A DNA stretch of 64,000 nt from Pseudomonadales bacterium (GTDB lineage Bacteria > Pseudomonadota > Gammaproteobacteria > Pseudomonadales > UBA5862), in the NCBI GenBank assembly GCA_024234215.1, contig JACKOQ010000004.1, positions 1-64,000 of the forward strand. The letters are read 5' to 3'. A program made the translations under genes and the position numbers. The notes beneath the pieces were generated by a model that saw only the letters and a list, made by a program, of their open reading frames with translations, was not told the origin of the DNA and made no database searches. Of this stretch, positions 1 through 8,189 are shown one piece after another. Numbering within the stretch: the first letter of the stretch is position 1; each line of letters starts with the position of its first letter.

Positions 1-345
1 ATCGATGATCTCGCGCGCGATCATTTCGCCTTCGCGGTCGGCATCGGTGGCGATCACCAATTCGCCAGCCTGGGCGACGAACTGCTTCACGATCTTGAAC
101 TGCGCGGCGGTCTTGGCCTTGACCTTGATGCGCCAGCGCTCGGGAAGAATGGGCAACTGCTCAATGGACCAGTGCTTGTACTGTTCGCCGTAGGCTTCCG
201 GCGGTGCCGCCTCGACAAGATGGCCGATGCACCAGGTCACCGTGATGCCCGAACCGCTGTAGCAGCCGTTGCCGCGCTGCCGGGCGCCCAACACCCTGGC
301 GATGTCCTTGCCTTGCGAAGGCTTTTCGCACAGAAACACGCGCAT
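1..345 (-). CDS. topB: DNA topoisomerase III, N-terminal part (runs off the left edge)
   Basis: The minus strand opens at an ATG at 345 with MRVFLCEKPSQGKDIARVLG, followed by a toprim core ending in TDADREGEMIAREI, the acidic DxDxEG metal-binding motif of type IA topoisomerases. Only the first 115 codons are inside the window. Family members relax single-stranded regions and decatenate DNA. A topB copy is a standard backbone gene of PFGI-1/PAGI-type ICEs, normally directly after ssb. Here it is separated from ssb by about 2.2 kb of putative defence cargo. The identity is clear; only the C-terminal part is unseen. Confidence 0.9.
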   Translation of the reverse strand, partial: MRVFLCEKPSQGKDIARVLGARQRGNGCYSGSGITVTWCIGHLVEAAPPEAYGEQYKHWSIEQLPILPERWRIKVKAKTAAQFKIVKQFVAQAGELVIATDADREGEMIAREIID

Positions 346-488
346 GAAGCCTCCTGGGTGTGCGTGACGGTCATCGAATGATCGTCAGCATCCCGGAGGG
401 CAATGAATGTGGCAGCAAACAACGCGACAGCGGCAGGCACCAACTTGTGCGGGTTCAGGGTGCGGTGTCTGCCTTTGGCTTTGCAGGT

Positions 489-1514
489 CTATAGGACAGG
501 GCGCAGACCCTGCTGATCAGCGTGAATCCAGCAACCGGGACTCTCGCTATCGAAAAACTCCACCTCAACGTGCCAACCCAGGGTATCGCGGATCGTCTGA
601 AAGACCCTGTTGCAATAGGCCTGATCTCCTCGAAACACCGACACCGCCACACGATTGATCCCTGTTCCACTCATCCGTTGCAAGAGATGGAGATCTTGTT
701 CGGCGAATCCCCAGCCGTAAACAACGAGAGTGTTCCGCGGTGACTTCAGAACTTCTCTGTAGACCGTGGAGAGGTAGTAGCTGTTCTGGATGGACGTGAC
801 CTTCTGCTGCCACGTTCCTTCGCTCACGAACAACGGAACAACGCTTTCACTCTGCCAAAGCTGAAGTATCGCTTCGAGAAGACCAGCGTCCCTGTTGTGT
901 ATCTTCAGTTCTTGCTCGACCAAATTCCTGCACAGCACAAGGCTGCCATGGGCATGGAACACCAGTGTGGTCGAGCGCTCCCTGCCGATCGGCTGCCTGA
1001 ACCGCTGCCAGTCGTCGGAGAAGACGCCGCCTCCTATGAAGCAATCCTTGAACGCATGCTGGTCCTCGATCTCCAGGCCATAGGTCATGACCCAGTACAC
1101 CACCAAGTCATAGTTGAGTGAGATGACAGTGCTGAAGCGTTTCAGGAATTGATAGATGCTCGGCAGGTGCGCGCTGACCTGATCGTATTCCGGGTGAATG
1201 TTGCGGACTGTCTGAATGAGGCAGTCTCTGAGACTTACGTAGGCGGCATGGGTTCGGTGGTCCGGGATTTGCAACGACCGATTGACGTTCGACGCCTGCC
1301 AGACGATCCGAAGAACCAACTCGAAATCGTTGGTCAGAAAGAACTGGAACAGTCGTTGAGCGTCGTCGGGAAGGAAGCGCTGTTCAACGGCATGCCTGAG
1401 CAGTGATCCATAGGAGAAGCTCGGGCTGACGGCAATGCTGGCGCCGTTGCCGAGCAGGATCGTGCATCCGTAGCTTCTGGAGATTTCTTCCCAAGGTCTG
1501 ATTTCAAACGGCAT
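489..1514 (-). CDS. SIR2-like / DUF4917 family protein, probable defence effector
   Basis: A 341-aa protein with the spaced motifs of the SIR2-like fold: LLGNGAS (residues 20-26, dinucleotide loop), NYD (134-136), HAHG (187-190) and YGWGFAEQD (266-274). This pattern is what I associate with DUF4917/SIR2_2 proteins, many of which act as NAD-consuming effectors in anti-phage systems. No membrane segment or signal peptide is seen. It is the second gene of a two-gene unit: the interrupted Abi-C gene ends 33 nt upstream. The pair sits between the ICE genes ssb and topB, a site where cargo is expected. NADase activity is inference; the family assignment rests on motif spacing only. Confidence 0.65.
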   Translation of the reverse strand: MPFEIRPWEEISRSYGCTILLGNGASIAVSPSFSYGSLLRHAVEQRFLPDDAQRLFQFFLTNDFELVLRIVWQASNVNRSLQIPDHRTHAAYVSLRDCLIQTVRNIHPEYDQVSAHLPSIYQFLKRFSTVISLNYDLVVYWVMTYGLEIEDQHAFKDCFIGGGVFSDDWQRFRQPIGRERSTTLVFHAHGSLVLCRNLVEQELKIHNRDAGLLEAILQLWQSESVVPLFVSEGTWQQKVTSIQNSYYLSTVYREVLKSPRNTLVVYGWGFAEQDLHLLQRMSGTGINRVAVSVFRGDQAYCNRVFQTIRDTLGWHVEVEFFDSESPGCWIHADQQGLRPVL

Positions 1515-1547
1515 CTCATTTTCCCTTGCGCATCGAAGTCAATGAGT

Positions 1548-2330
1548 TCAAGGCCGGTGGCTTCGCGCGAGATGGTTCTTGAGCAGGAACCAGCACATAT
1601 TGAGCGCGAAGGAGCGACCAAGCCGCGTCATCTGGTCTTCCGGGATGCCGACCGGGCGATGGGCGCCAGGGCTTAGAAAACCGAACACGCCAGCCAGCCC
1701 CTTTTCCTCTTCGACCGTGATCTCGCCGCTGCTGCGGAGGAACGAAAGCACTTCGCCCCATTTTGACGGGTTGTAGGTGGTGGGACTCTGCTGCAGCGAA
1801 GCGACATGGGTGGCCACGTCAACGGCCAAGGTTTCCAGCGCCACGCGGGCGTTGACGAGCGATGCGTTGTAGTCGGGCGGCGTCGCCCGGAATACCTCGG
1901 CCGAGTCGTTGATCTTGGCGATGATGTCCTGCGCACGGGGGGCGCCGGAGTTCTGCAATGCCGTAACCAGGTCATTCTCTAGGGGCGCGGCATCGGCAAT
2001 CGATGGATCGGTCTGGACCAGTTTCTTTTCCTAGATGATGTAGCCGTCCAGCAGCAGGCACTGCGCCAGGTCGTGCATGCGCTCGTCAAACCGATACTTC
2101 GGATTGACTCTGGCCCGAAGATCGCCTGTGGTTGCAACCACCTCGGACAGCGCCAGCATGAGTGTGCGGTCATCAAGTCCGCGCAGCGTGTTTAGTAGGT
2201 CGTACAGCAGTTGCCCCCTCGGCAGCGACAGGTGCTGAACGCCGTACTTGCCCAATATCACGACACACACGGTGGGCTCCTGCAGTTCAAGGAATTGAGC
2301 AAGTGAATAACGAGTCCTGACTCCGGTCAT
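1548..2330 (-). pseudogene. Abortive infection (Abi-C-like) protein interrupted by one in-frame TAG
   Basis: Two open segments on the minus strand, 2330-2034 (99 codons) and 2030-1548, are in the same frame and separated by a single TAG at 2033-2031. Read through, they give about 260 aa. The downstream part contains NARVALETLA and a helical region ending FALNMCWFLLKNHLA, resembling the abortive-infection C-terminal domain (Abi_C). Because nothing else is damaged, this could be a fresh nonsense mutation, a sequencing error, or a suppressed amber codon. An internal ATG at 1958 could still give a 136-aa C-terminal product. It is the first gene of the putative defence pair; the SIR2-like gene follows after 33 nt. 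Promoter-proximal DNA carries a palindrome at 2459-2473. Confidence 0.6.
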
Positions 2331-2458
2331 GCTGCTTATCTCGTTCTAGGAAGATGGCTTAGGGGCAAGCCATTTCACAGATTGGAAAAACAACAAGTTA
2401 TAGATCGAAGTAGTGCTCAAGTCCATGACGATTGGTCTTCCATGGACCTCAATGGTGC

Positions 2459-2473
2459 TATACCACTGGTATA
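2459..2473. promoter_or_regulatory. Palindrome TATACCACTGGTATA, possible ICE operator
   Basis: A perfect 7-1-7 inverted repeat about 129 nt upstream of the start of the Abi-like gene (2330). A near-identical copy (TATGCCACTGGTATA, one mismatch) lies at 4406-4420, about 120 nt upstream of the TIGR03761 gene. Equal placement before two transcription units suggests a shared regulator; the regulator is unknown. Confidence 0.45.
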
Positions 2474-2544
2474 AAACGCGCACGACTAGCGCACGGTGAG
2501 CGGCTGACGGCTGGTCCAGCCGCTCACACGATCCTGCGCAGCGA

Positions 2545-2943
2545 CTACTCGTCGTGGGGCTGCTCCAGGGTCTGTCCCTTGGCACTCAGCGTTACATCCT
2601 CGACGCGATACGGCAGGATGCCAACCCGGCGCGCTTCGATCTTGAAGGTCACGCGCTCGTTCTCGTCGGCGTCTTCCCATTCGTCGCGCACGGTGCGGCC
2701 TTCGACCAGCACGCGCATGCCCTTCTGGTACAGCGTGCTCCAGTGTTCGGCGTCGCGATGCCACAGCTCCACCGGCGCCCAGAAACCTCCACGGTCCTCG
2801 AAAGTGCCATCCTTCATCGGCACCGGGTTGTCGAAGTAGACGTTCAGGCGCAGCAGCCGGCGCGGCTCGTCGTTGCCGTTGGCAAACTCGCGATAGTCTG
2901 GCGCAGAGCCGATGTTGCCCTCGCCGAAGAAATGCGTGCTCAT
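2545..2943 (-). CDS. ssb: ICE single-stranded DNA-binding protein
   Basis: A 132-aa protein starting MSTHFFGEGNIGSAP, with an OB-fold-like stretch (LLRLNVYFDNPVPM, then WHRDAEHWSTLYQKGMRVLVEG) typical of the SSB encoded by PFGI-1/PAGI ICEs. The ATG at 2943 follows a good AAGGAGT site and overlaps the stop codon of the DUF3158 gene by 4 nt, so translation is coupled. An open frame continues upstream but lies inside the DUF3158 gene and is not used. The protein lacks a long acidic SSB tail but ends with acidic residues (EQPHDE). Likely role: protection of the transferred or replicating ICE strand. Confidence 0.88.
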   Translation of the reverse strand: MSTHFFGEGNIGSAPDYREFANGNDEPRRLLRLNVYFDNPVPMKDGTFEDRGGFWAPVELWHRDAEHWSTLYQKGMRVLVEGRTVRDEWEDADENERVTFKIEARRVGILPYRVEDVTLSAKGQTLEQPHDE

Positions 2944-3491
2944 GGTGACTCCTTGGAAATGGTGGGGTTGATCGAGGCAGCATTCCCCTGGATACGCCGC
3001 AGGTAAGCCGCTTCGGCCTGGGCCATCTTTCCGGCGCAGTCCAGGGTCTGGCGGGCGATGCTGTGCGTGAGGCTGATCTGCATGTTCATCGCGATGCGCT
3101 GTAGCTCCATGGCGTAGAGGTCGTCGATCAGCGACGTCGGTGTCACGGGATCGGCCAGCAGCGCCTCCCACAAGGCGACGCCCATGTTGGAACGGTCGAG
3201 GTTGCGCCAGCGCAAGAAGGTCGTGCCTGCGCCGGTGGTCTGCTGGGCCAGTTGCACACCGAGCAGGCTGAAGGGATAGCCGCGTGCCTGGGGCAGCACC
3301 CGCCGCTGCGCCAGCGCGATCAGGCCGTCACGCAATGCCGAGCACTGGTTGGCCCAGGCCTCCAAACGTCCCTTACCCTTAAAAGGCTGTAAAAGGCCTT
3401 TTAGGTAGGCTGCGTGTTCCAGGCGCTGGAAGTCCGCCTGTTCCAGCGGCGTGAAGCGTGTCGGTGCGCTGGTGAGTGTGGATTTCGTCAT
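2940..3491 (-). CDS. DUF3158 family ICE protein
   Basis: A 183-aa soluble protein recognised from its position and sequence (for example FQRLEHAAYLKGLLQPFKGKG and SNMGVALWEALL) as the DUF3158 protein always found between TIGR03761 and ssb in PFGI-1-like elements. It overlaps both neighbours by 4 nt. It is rich in helices and has no catalytic motif I can name. The function is unknown; conservation with the replication/maintenance genes suggests a role in ICE DNA processing. Confidence 0.8.
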   Translation of the reverse strand: MTKSTLTSAPTRFTPLEQADFQRLEHAAYLKGLLQPFKGKGRLEAWANQCSALRDGLIALAQRRVLPQARGYPFSLLGVQLAQQTTGAGTTFLRWRNLDRSNMGVALWEALLADPVTPTSLIDDLYAMELQRIAMNMQISLTHSIARQTLDCAGKMAQAEAAYLRRIQGNAASINPTISKESP

Positions 3492-4285
3492 GCTGGCTCA
3501 TCCTCATCGGACCCGGTGCCGTCGTCGTTCGCGTCGTTCGCGTCGTTTTCCGTGGTTTCGTCGGCTGGCGCAGCGCTCGGGGTATCCGTCCTTTCCTGCC
3601 TGCCATCCTGCGATGACCGGCGGTTGATCGGCGGCGCGAAGCGCGAGCGGCGCGTGCCTTTGAGTACGTCGGTCGGTAGCTCGCCGAACTTCTCCAATGC
3701 CGCGCGCGCCGCTGCGTTCTTCGCCGCGAAGTCGTCGCGCGTCGTGCCGGAATAGCGGTACTGTTGGGCCAGGGAAAACAGGCTGCGCAGCGCATGCGCA
3801 CCGTCGTTGAGCCAGCGCTCCAGGGTGCTGCGATCGATCAATGCTGTGTGATGCGCCAGAATCAGGCGCCGTGCCAGATCGTCGTAGTCGGCCAGCAGGT
3901 AGACCGCCATGAAGCCCAACTGAGAATTGACGAACAGAGGCAGCTTGACCGGCTGCACGTTGAGGTTCTCGCCGAGGCTGAGTGCGGACGGCACATCGGC
4001 CAAGGCCTGGTCAACTTGTTCGCGCAACGTCTGCAGGCGCGTCTTGGTGTCGGCGATCTTTTCCTCGATGCGCAGCATCCACCAGTCCGAGTAGGGGTCG
4101 TCCTGCTCGGCGCCGCGCTTGAGCTTGTTCATGATGGAGATGAAGCCGTTCAGGCCGATGATGCCGGGCCGGCCTTCGGCAGGCGCGCGACCGTGCCAGA
4201 TGCGTGAGGCGTGATGCGTGTGCAGCGTCAGCACCATCGCGCTGCGCAGCGACCCGAGGTTCAGTTGCAAGGTTTCGTTTGCCAT
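3488..4285 (-). CDS. ICE protein, TIGR03761 / PFL_4669 family
   Basis: A 265-aa protein beginning MANETLQLNLGSLRSAMVLTLHTHHASRIWHGR, the recognisable start of the PFL_4669 family. The last 35 residues or so are low-complexity and acidic (runs of Asp, Glu, Asn ending SDEDEPA), likely disordered. The gene starts a new transcription unit: a 146-nt gap separates it from the STY4528 gene, and the gap contains a TATRCCACTGGTATA palindrome. Function unknown; found next to ssb and topB in conjugative elements. Confidence 0.82.
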   Translation of the reverse strand: MANETLQLNLGSLRSAMVLTLHTHHASRIWHGRAPAEGRPGIIGLNGFISIMNKLKRGAEQDDPYSDWWMLRIEEKIADTKTRLQTLREQVDQALADVPSALSLGENLNVQPVKLPLFVNSQLGFMAVYLLADYDDLARRLILAHHTALIDRSTLERWLNDGAHALRSLFSLAQQYRYSGTTRDDFAAKNAAARAALEKFGELPTDVLKGTRRSRFAPPINRRSSQDGRQERTDTPSAAPADETTENDANDANDDGTGSDEDEPA

Positions 4286-4405
4286 GTGGGCGACTCGCTG
4301 TGAATGGACGAGTCGCCAGCATCGACAAGCAGTGGAAGGCTGTCAGTCAACAAACCGCATTGCGTCGCTGCCTGTTTGCAGAGTCAGGAAGGTAGTCTGT
4401 TGCGT

Positions 4406-4420
4406 TATGCCACTGGTATA
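4406..4420. promoter_or_regulatory. Second copy of the TATRCCACTGGTATA palindrome
   Basis: Sequence TATGCCACTGGTATA, differing from the perfect copy at 2459-2473 by one base. It lies in the 146-nt gap upstream of the TIGR03761 gene (start 4285). Probable operator of the ICE maintenance module; inferred from repetition, symmetry and placement only. Confidence 0.45.
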
Positions 4421-4431
4421 GCTCGCTGGCT

Positions 4432-5637
4432 TCAAGGCTCCTTGAACAGATCGTGTAGGCGAGTCAGATGCTGCTGCGCGGCTTCGTGATCGATTGTGGG
4501 CGGAGACCAGTCGCGCTCCGGAGCGCGCAACGATTCCAGAGAAGACGGTGAGATAGCGGTCAGTGCATGTTTCGGTTGACCGGCCCAGACATGGAACTCG
4601 CCCTTGATTGCCTTCTGGATGACGCCGAAGAGATAACCGGCGGGATTGCGGATGCCGCCGGCCTGGCAGCGGGCCGCCCATTCGTCGAGCACTGCCTGTT
4701 GCAGCGTGTCGTCCACCCGTTGAAGTGCGACCAGTGCGCCGGACTGCTGTTCTTCCTTCAAGGCAAGAAAGCGATGAGGCAGATGAAGGTTTTCTCGCGC
4801 GCACGGTACTGTACGTATTTTATTATTTTTAATACTTTCTTTACGTACTGTACGGTCCTGCTTCGGACTCCGAAGAAGGCCGTCTGACGGGGCTTTGCGG
4901 CCTACTTCGGATTCCGAGGACTGCGGTCCTCCGTTCCGAAGAGGGACTTTCGGGCCTTCTTCGGTTTCGTGAATCGCCCCGTCCTGTGGATAACTTTCGA
5001 GAGCGCTCCAGCTCTGGCTTGCCAACCGCTGCGCCAGCACCTGCAGGCGTGTGGGTAGGGCGTGGCCGTTGAGCAGTGGATCTTCGGTGACCTCCTGGAG
5101 TGTGCGGACGCCGACATGTTGCACCGCCTTGCTCGCATGCGTCAGCGCCAGGCTTACCAGGTTCAGGTAGTCGGGATCGAGGTGCATGGCCTCGAAGGGC
5201 GTCAGCGGCTCATCGTGCAAAACGTACAGATTGCCTTGGATGCGCCCGGTGCGCCGATCACGCCGATGCCGCACCAGGCTGAGCCAGCGCGTCAGGCGCA
5301 GCAGCGTGAGCGCGCGCGCCACTGTCTCGTGGGACGCTTTTGGCGCGCAAGGCGTAGAGGCCAGGTAGGGACGGAGCTGTTCGTAGGTGGGAAATGCCGT
5401 GATACCGTCGTCGTCGAGCAGCAGCCGGAACACCTGCCAGGCGTTGCGTTCCAGCGGTGTGAGGCGATGATCGAAGAACAGCGCACGCGGCACGCTCTCA
5501 TGGCGGTTGCCGCTGAACAGGAATCCATCGCTGGCCGTCGGCCCGGCCTGTCGGGGCGGCAGGCCTTGAGCGGCCTCGTCCAGCAGGGCGGATAGAGAGA
5601 TCGGACTGCCTCTCCAATGAGGCTTGTCGATCGCCAT
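4432..5637 (-). CDS. STY4528 family ICE/pathogenicity-island replication protein
   Basis: A 401-aa protein. The N-terminal half has the winged-helix-like region found in STY4528 proteins: RALFFDHRLTPLERNAWQVF, then ETVARALTLLRLTRWLSLV and a beta-wing RHRRDRRTGRIQGNLYVLH. This arrangement is common in replication initiators. The middle is variable and Ser/Gly-rich, and the C-terminus is helical. The start at 5637 lies 3 nt after the DUF2857 stop. It is probably involved in ICE replication or maintenance, inferred from family and context. Confidence 0.82.
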   Translation of the reverse strand: MAIDKPHWRGSPISLSALLDEAAQGLPPRQAGPTASDGFLFSGNRHESVPRALFFDHRLTPLERNAWQVFRLLLDDDGITAFPTYEQLRPYLASTPCAPKASHETVARALTLLRLTRWLSLVRHRRDRRTGRIQGNLYVLHDEPLTPFEAMHLDPDYLNLVSLALTHASKAVQHVGVRTLQEVTEDPLLNGHALPTRLQVLAQRLASQSWSALESYPQDGAIHETEEGPKVPLRNGGPQSSESEVGRKAPSDGLLRSPKQDRTVRKESIKNNKIRTVPCARENLHLPHRFLALKEEQQSGALVALQRVDDTLQQAVLDEWAARCQAGGIRNPAGYLFGVIQKAIKGEFHVWAGQPKHALTAISPSSLESLRAPERDWSPPTIDHEAAQQHLTRLHDLFKEP

Positions 5638-5640
5638 GGT

Positions 5641-6201
5641 CTACACCAATCCCTGATCGATCCAGCCCCGAATCGTCGCCCAGATGACGGAGGCCGGCAA
5701 GGCGAGTTCTTCGGCAAGATCGAGGGTGAGATCGAGCATCGCCATGTCGTCGTCCAGCGCGATGCCGCGTTGCTCGACGGCGGGCTTCCAGAGCCCCCAC
5801 AAGCCGGTGTCCTGCTCCTCGCTCAATACGGGGTGGCGGCCCTTGCGTTTCGGCAGGCCGAGAACGTCCCGGCGCAACGCCACTTCCTGATGAGTTAGGC
5901 CGTAGAACTTGCTGACCATCGCTGTGCTCGCGCCCAGGCGGAGCATGCGATCGACGGTGGCAATCTCCTTCTCGACGTCCTCCACCTGGTTCAACAGACG
6001 TTGCAGCACCTCGCGGTTCACCTTGACCGAGCACCAGGACACAGTGGCGTTGACCAGCATGCTGACCAGCTCCGGGTGTTTGAGTGCGTCCAGCTCCCGG
6101 TCGCCGAAGCCCATGGCCTTGCAGCGGCGCAACTGGCCGTTGCGCAGATCGTGCAGCGCCTGGGCGATTACGGCCTGGTTGAGTGGATGTGGTGCCGACA
6201 T
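5641..6201 (-). CDS. DUF2857 domain protein (ICE core)
   Basis: A 186-aa protein with an internal segment (SKFYGLTHQEVALRRDVLGL, residues about 107-126) that reads as a helix-turn-helix, matching DUF2857 proteins of PFGI-1 ICEs. It lies 16 nt after parB and 3 nt before the STY4528 gene in one operon. The likely role is a DNA-binding accessory in element maintenance; no experiment-based function is known to me. Confidence 0.8.
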   Translation of the reverse strand: MSAPHPLNQAVIAQALHDLRNGQLRRCKAMGFGDRELDALKHPELVSMLVNATVSWCSVKVNREVLQRLLNQVEDVEKEIATVDRMLRLGASTAMVSKFYGLTHQEVALRRDVLGLPKRKGRHPVLSEEQDTGLWGLWKPAVEQRGIALDDDMAMLDLTLDLAEELALPASVIWATIRGWIDQGLV

Positions 6202-6217
6202 CGCGCCTCCCCCGGCC

Positions 6218-7939
6218 TTACGGTTCGGTGGAGGCGTGCGCGCCCGATGCCGTGCCGGATTCCAGCTCCAGCAGCCGGCGCGCGAGCCGTAGCAGGCGAA
6301 AGAGTTTGACCAAGCCGCTGTCGCTCAGGCGCGAGGCCTGCGCCTTGTCGCCATTCTTTCGACCCTGCAGCAGCGGCCCCAGGGCATCGGTCAGGCGCAG
6401 GTTGTCGAGTGCGGTAGGTGCTGCGGCCGCCGGCCGGTATCCCGCGCTGAGGGCGTGCAGCAGGGTGAGCGTCGCGCGGGCGATGAGCGGCATCGCCTGC
6501 GGGTCCGTCGATAGGGTGCCTATGTCGCAAAGGAAGCCGATGCCGTCGTCGATCGCCTCGATGCGCTCGGCCTGTCCGGCTTCCTCGGCAATCTCGCGCG
6601 CGAACTGCGCGATATGCACGCGCAGCCGGTCCGGCGCGTCCAGGCCCGGTTCGATGTACCAGACATCGGAAATCGGATAGAGACCGCCGGCCTGCACCGG
6701 AATCGCCTGCAAGACGTTCGCCTCGAAGTCCGGCAGCGCCTCGCCGGTCTGGTCGGCCACCAGGCGTTGGATTGCCTGCAAGCGTTCGGTGGTCGGCGCC
6801 GGCGACACGATATGGCCTCGCAGGCGTTCGTCGTGATCGTCGTCCGGAGGCTGCGCACTGCCGGGCGTTTCCGAGGGCGGGGGCGATGCCGGCGGTTCCG
6901 GCATTCGTGGCGGCTTAGGCGATGTGGCTGGGGGCTGCGCCATGGGAACTGGCGCCGCCGGGTCGGGCGAACGCGGTGGCTGTGGCGTCACCGGCGCGGC
7001 CGCGACATTGCCGGACTGCGGTGCGGGGGGCGCTGGATCGCTGGTCAGCGCACGCTGCCGGTTCTCGGTCTCGCCGATCTCCAGCGTCAGGCTGTCGTAG
7101 TCGGCTTCCAGCAACTCGGCCATCTGCCCGATGAGTTCATCCTGCACCCGCTTGATCGAGAAGCCGTCGGTGTCGCCGTCGAACAGGGCGAGCACGTCGT
7201 TGAACAGCGACGGGAAATCGACGGCCAGCCGTTTGTTCGCGCCGCGCGCTTCCCATATCCGTGTGCTCGCCCTGCGCAGGGCCGTCAGCCGTTCCACCTG
7301 GGGCCGGCCGAGACCGCCGTAGAGCACGGCCGGGATCGCCGGCAGCAGGTAGCGCACGGCGTCCTGCATACGGCTGATGTGTGGCTGGGCGATCGGGTAG
7401 CCGTCGGCGCTGAGGCGGCGCGCCAGCTCGCTCTGCGTCAGCGTCTGGCCGGACTCCTGTTCGTAGAGCTCGCGGGCCTTCTCCACGCCCAGGGCGCGCT
7501 CGATGAACGACAGGCCGCCGTGCAGTTCATTCTCGGCCAGGTGGCCGGTGAGCGCGATGATCTCGCCGCGTTCGGGCCAGGGCCGGAACAGGCACGGAAT
7601 GCGGAAGAAGCGCTCGTCCTTCGTTTCGCTCCACAACTCGCGCAGGATGGCGAGTCGCGTGTTGCCGCCATTGCGAATGATGTAGTGCGTTCCGCCGGGC
7701 CGGCGGGTGATGGCCGGCGGCGCGTCGAGGCCACGCTCCCGAATCGATGCCTTGATTTCGTCGTAACGCGGATTGCGCGTGACGCGCGGATTGAGGTCAT
7801 AGGGCTGGAGCTGGTCCAGCGTCACCGTCATGGGAGTATCGGCGATGGGATCGCTCAGTGCCTCAGCGACCGGGCCGCTGCGCTCGAAGCGGTCGGCCAG
7901 CAACTTGGCTGCCATGTCCTGGGGGGTCAGTTCAGCCAT
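6218..7939 (-). CDS. parB: ParB-family partition protein, PFGI-1 ICE class
   Basis: A 573-aa protein. Residues about 35-130 form a ParB/Sulfiredoxin-type domain: LQPYDLNPRVTRNPRYDEIK, then RNGGNTRLAILREL, where RNGGNTR corresponds to the GERR-like CTP-binding box in altered form. A helix-turn-helix follows (TQSELARRLSADGYPIAQPH, about residues 165-185). A Pro-rich linker (about 290-365) precedes a C-terminal helical domain. The length, well above plasmid ParB, fits the ICE class. It overlaps the HicA-like gene by 8 nt and is in the operon with parA. It stabilises the excised element. Confidence 0.88.
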   Translation of the reverse strand: MAELTPQDMAAKLLADRFERSGPVAEALSDPIADTPMTVTLDQLQPYDLNPRVTRNPRYDEIKASIRERGLDAPPAITRRPGGTHYIIRNGGNTRLAILRELWSETKDERFFRIPCLFRPWPERGEIIALTGHLAENELHGGLSFIERALGVEKARELYEQESGQTLTQSELARRLSADGYPIAQPHISRMQDAVRYLLPAIPAVLYGGLGRPQVERLTALRRASTRIWEARGANKRLAVDFPSLFNDVLALFDGDTDGFSIKRVQDELIGQMAELLEADYDSLTLEIGETENRQRALTSDPAPPAPQSGNVAAAPVTPQPPRSPDPAAPVPMAQPPATSPKPPRMPEPPASPPPSETPGSAQPPDDDHDERLRGHIVSPAPTTERLQAIQRLVADQTGEALPDFEANVLQAIPVQAGGLYPISDVWYIEPGLDAPDRLRVHIAQFAREIAEEAGQAERIEAIDDGIGFLCDIGTLSTDPQAMPLIARATLTLLHALSAGYRPAAAAPTALDNLRLTDALGPLLQGRKNGDKAQASRLSDSGLVKLFRLLRLARRLLELESGTASGAHASTEP

Positions 7940-8189
7940 CGGCGTCGGCCTCCCTTGTCGTCGCTTTCAGGTTGGTGGCGCGGTCGGTGCGGCGCAGTCG
8001 AGCGCGCGCGTTGAGGCCGGCGCGGCGATCGCCGGGCGTCGAGCCGGTGTAAATCGGAGGCAGGCCTGGCTTGGTGAACTTCAGGTGTCCGCCCGCTGTG
8101 CGAGCGACCTCCCAGCCTTCCTTCAATGCGAAGTCGATGAGCGGTTTCAGTCGCTTGTTGCCACGCTGGAGGGAGCGCGCGATGGTCAT
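7932..8189 (-). CDS. HicA-like small protein between parA and parB
   Basis: An 85-aa basic protein. The stretch KPLIDFALKEGWEVARTAGG followed by HLKFTKPG resembles the HicA double-stranded-RNA-binding fold, with the GGH histidine in the position of the HicA catalytic His. No HicB antitoxin is adjacent. It overlaps parA by 4 nt and parB by 8 nt, so it is translationally tied to partition genes. It may be a toxin-derived nucleic-acid-binding accessory rather than an active toxin. Confidence 0.6.
   Translation of the reverse strand: MTIARSLQRGNKRLKPLIDFALKEGWEVARTAGGHLKFTKPGLPPIYTGSTPGDRRAGLNARARLRRTDRATNLKATTREADADG

Noticed and set aside
6614..8014. Long open frame on the plus strand opposite parB
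   Set aside because: GC-rich antisense frame; its product is Arg/Gly/His-rich without domains, while the opposite strand encodes a clear ParB.
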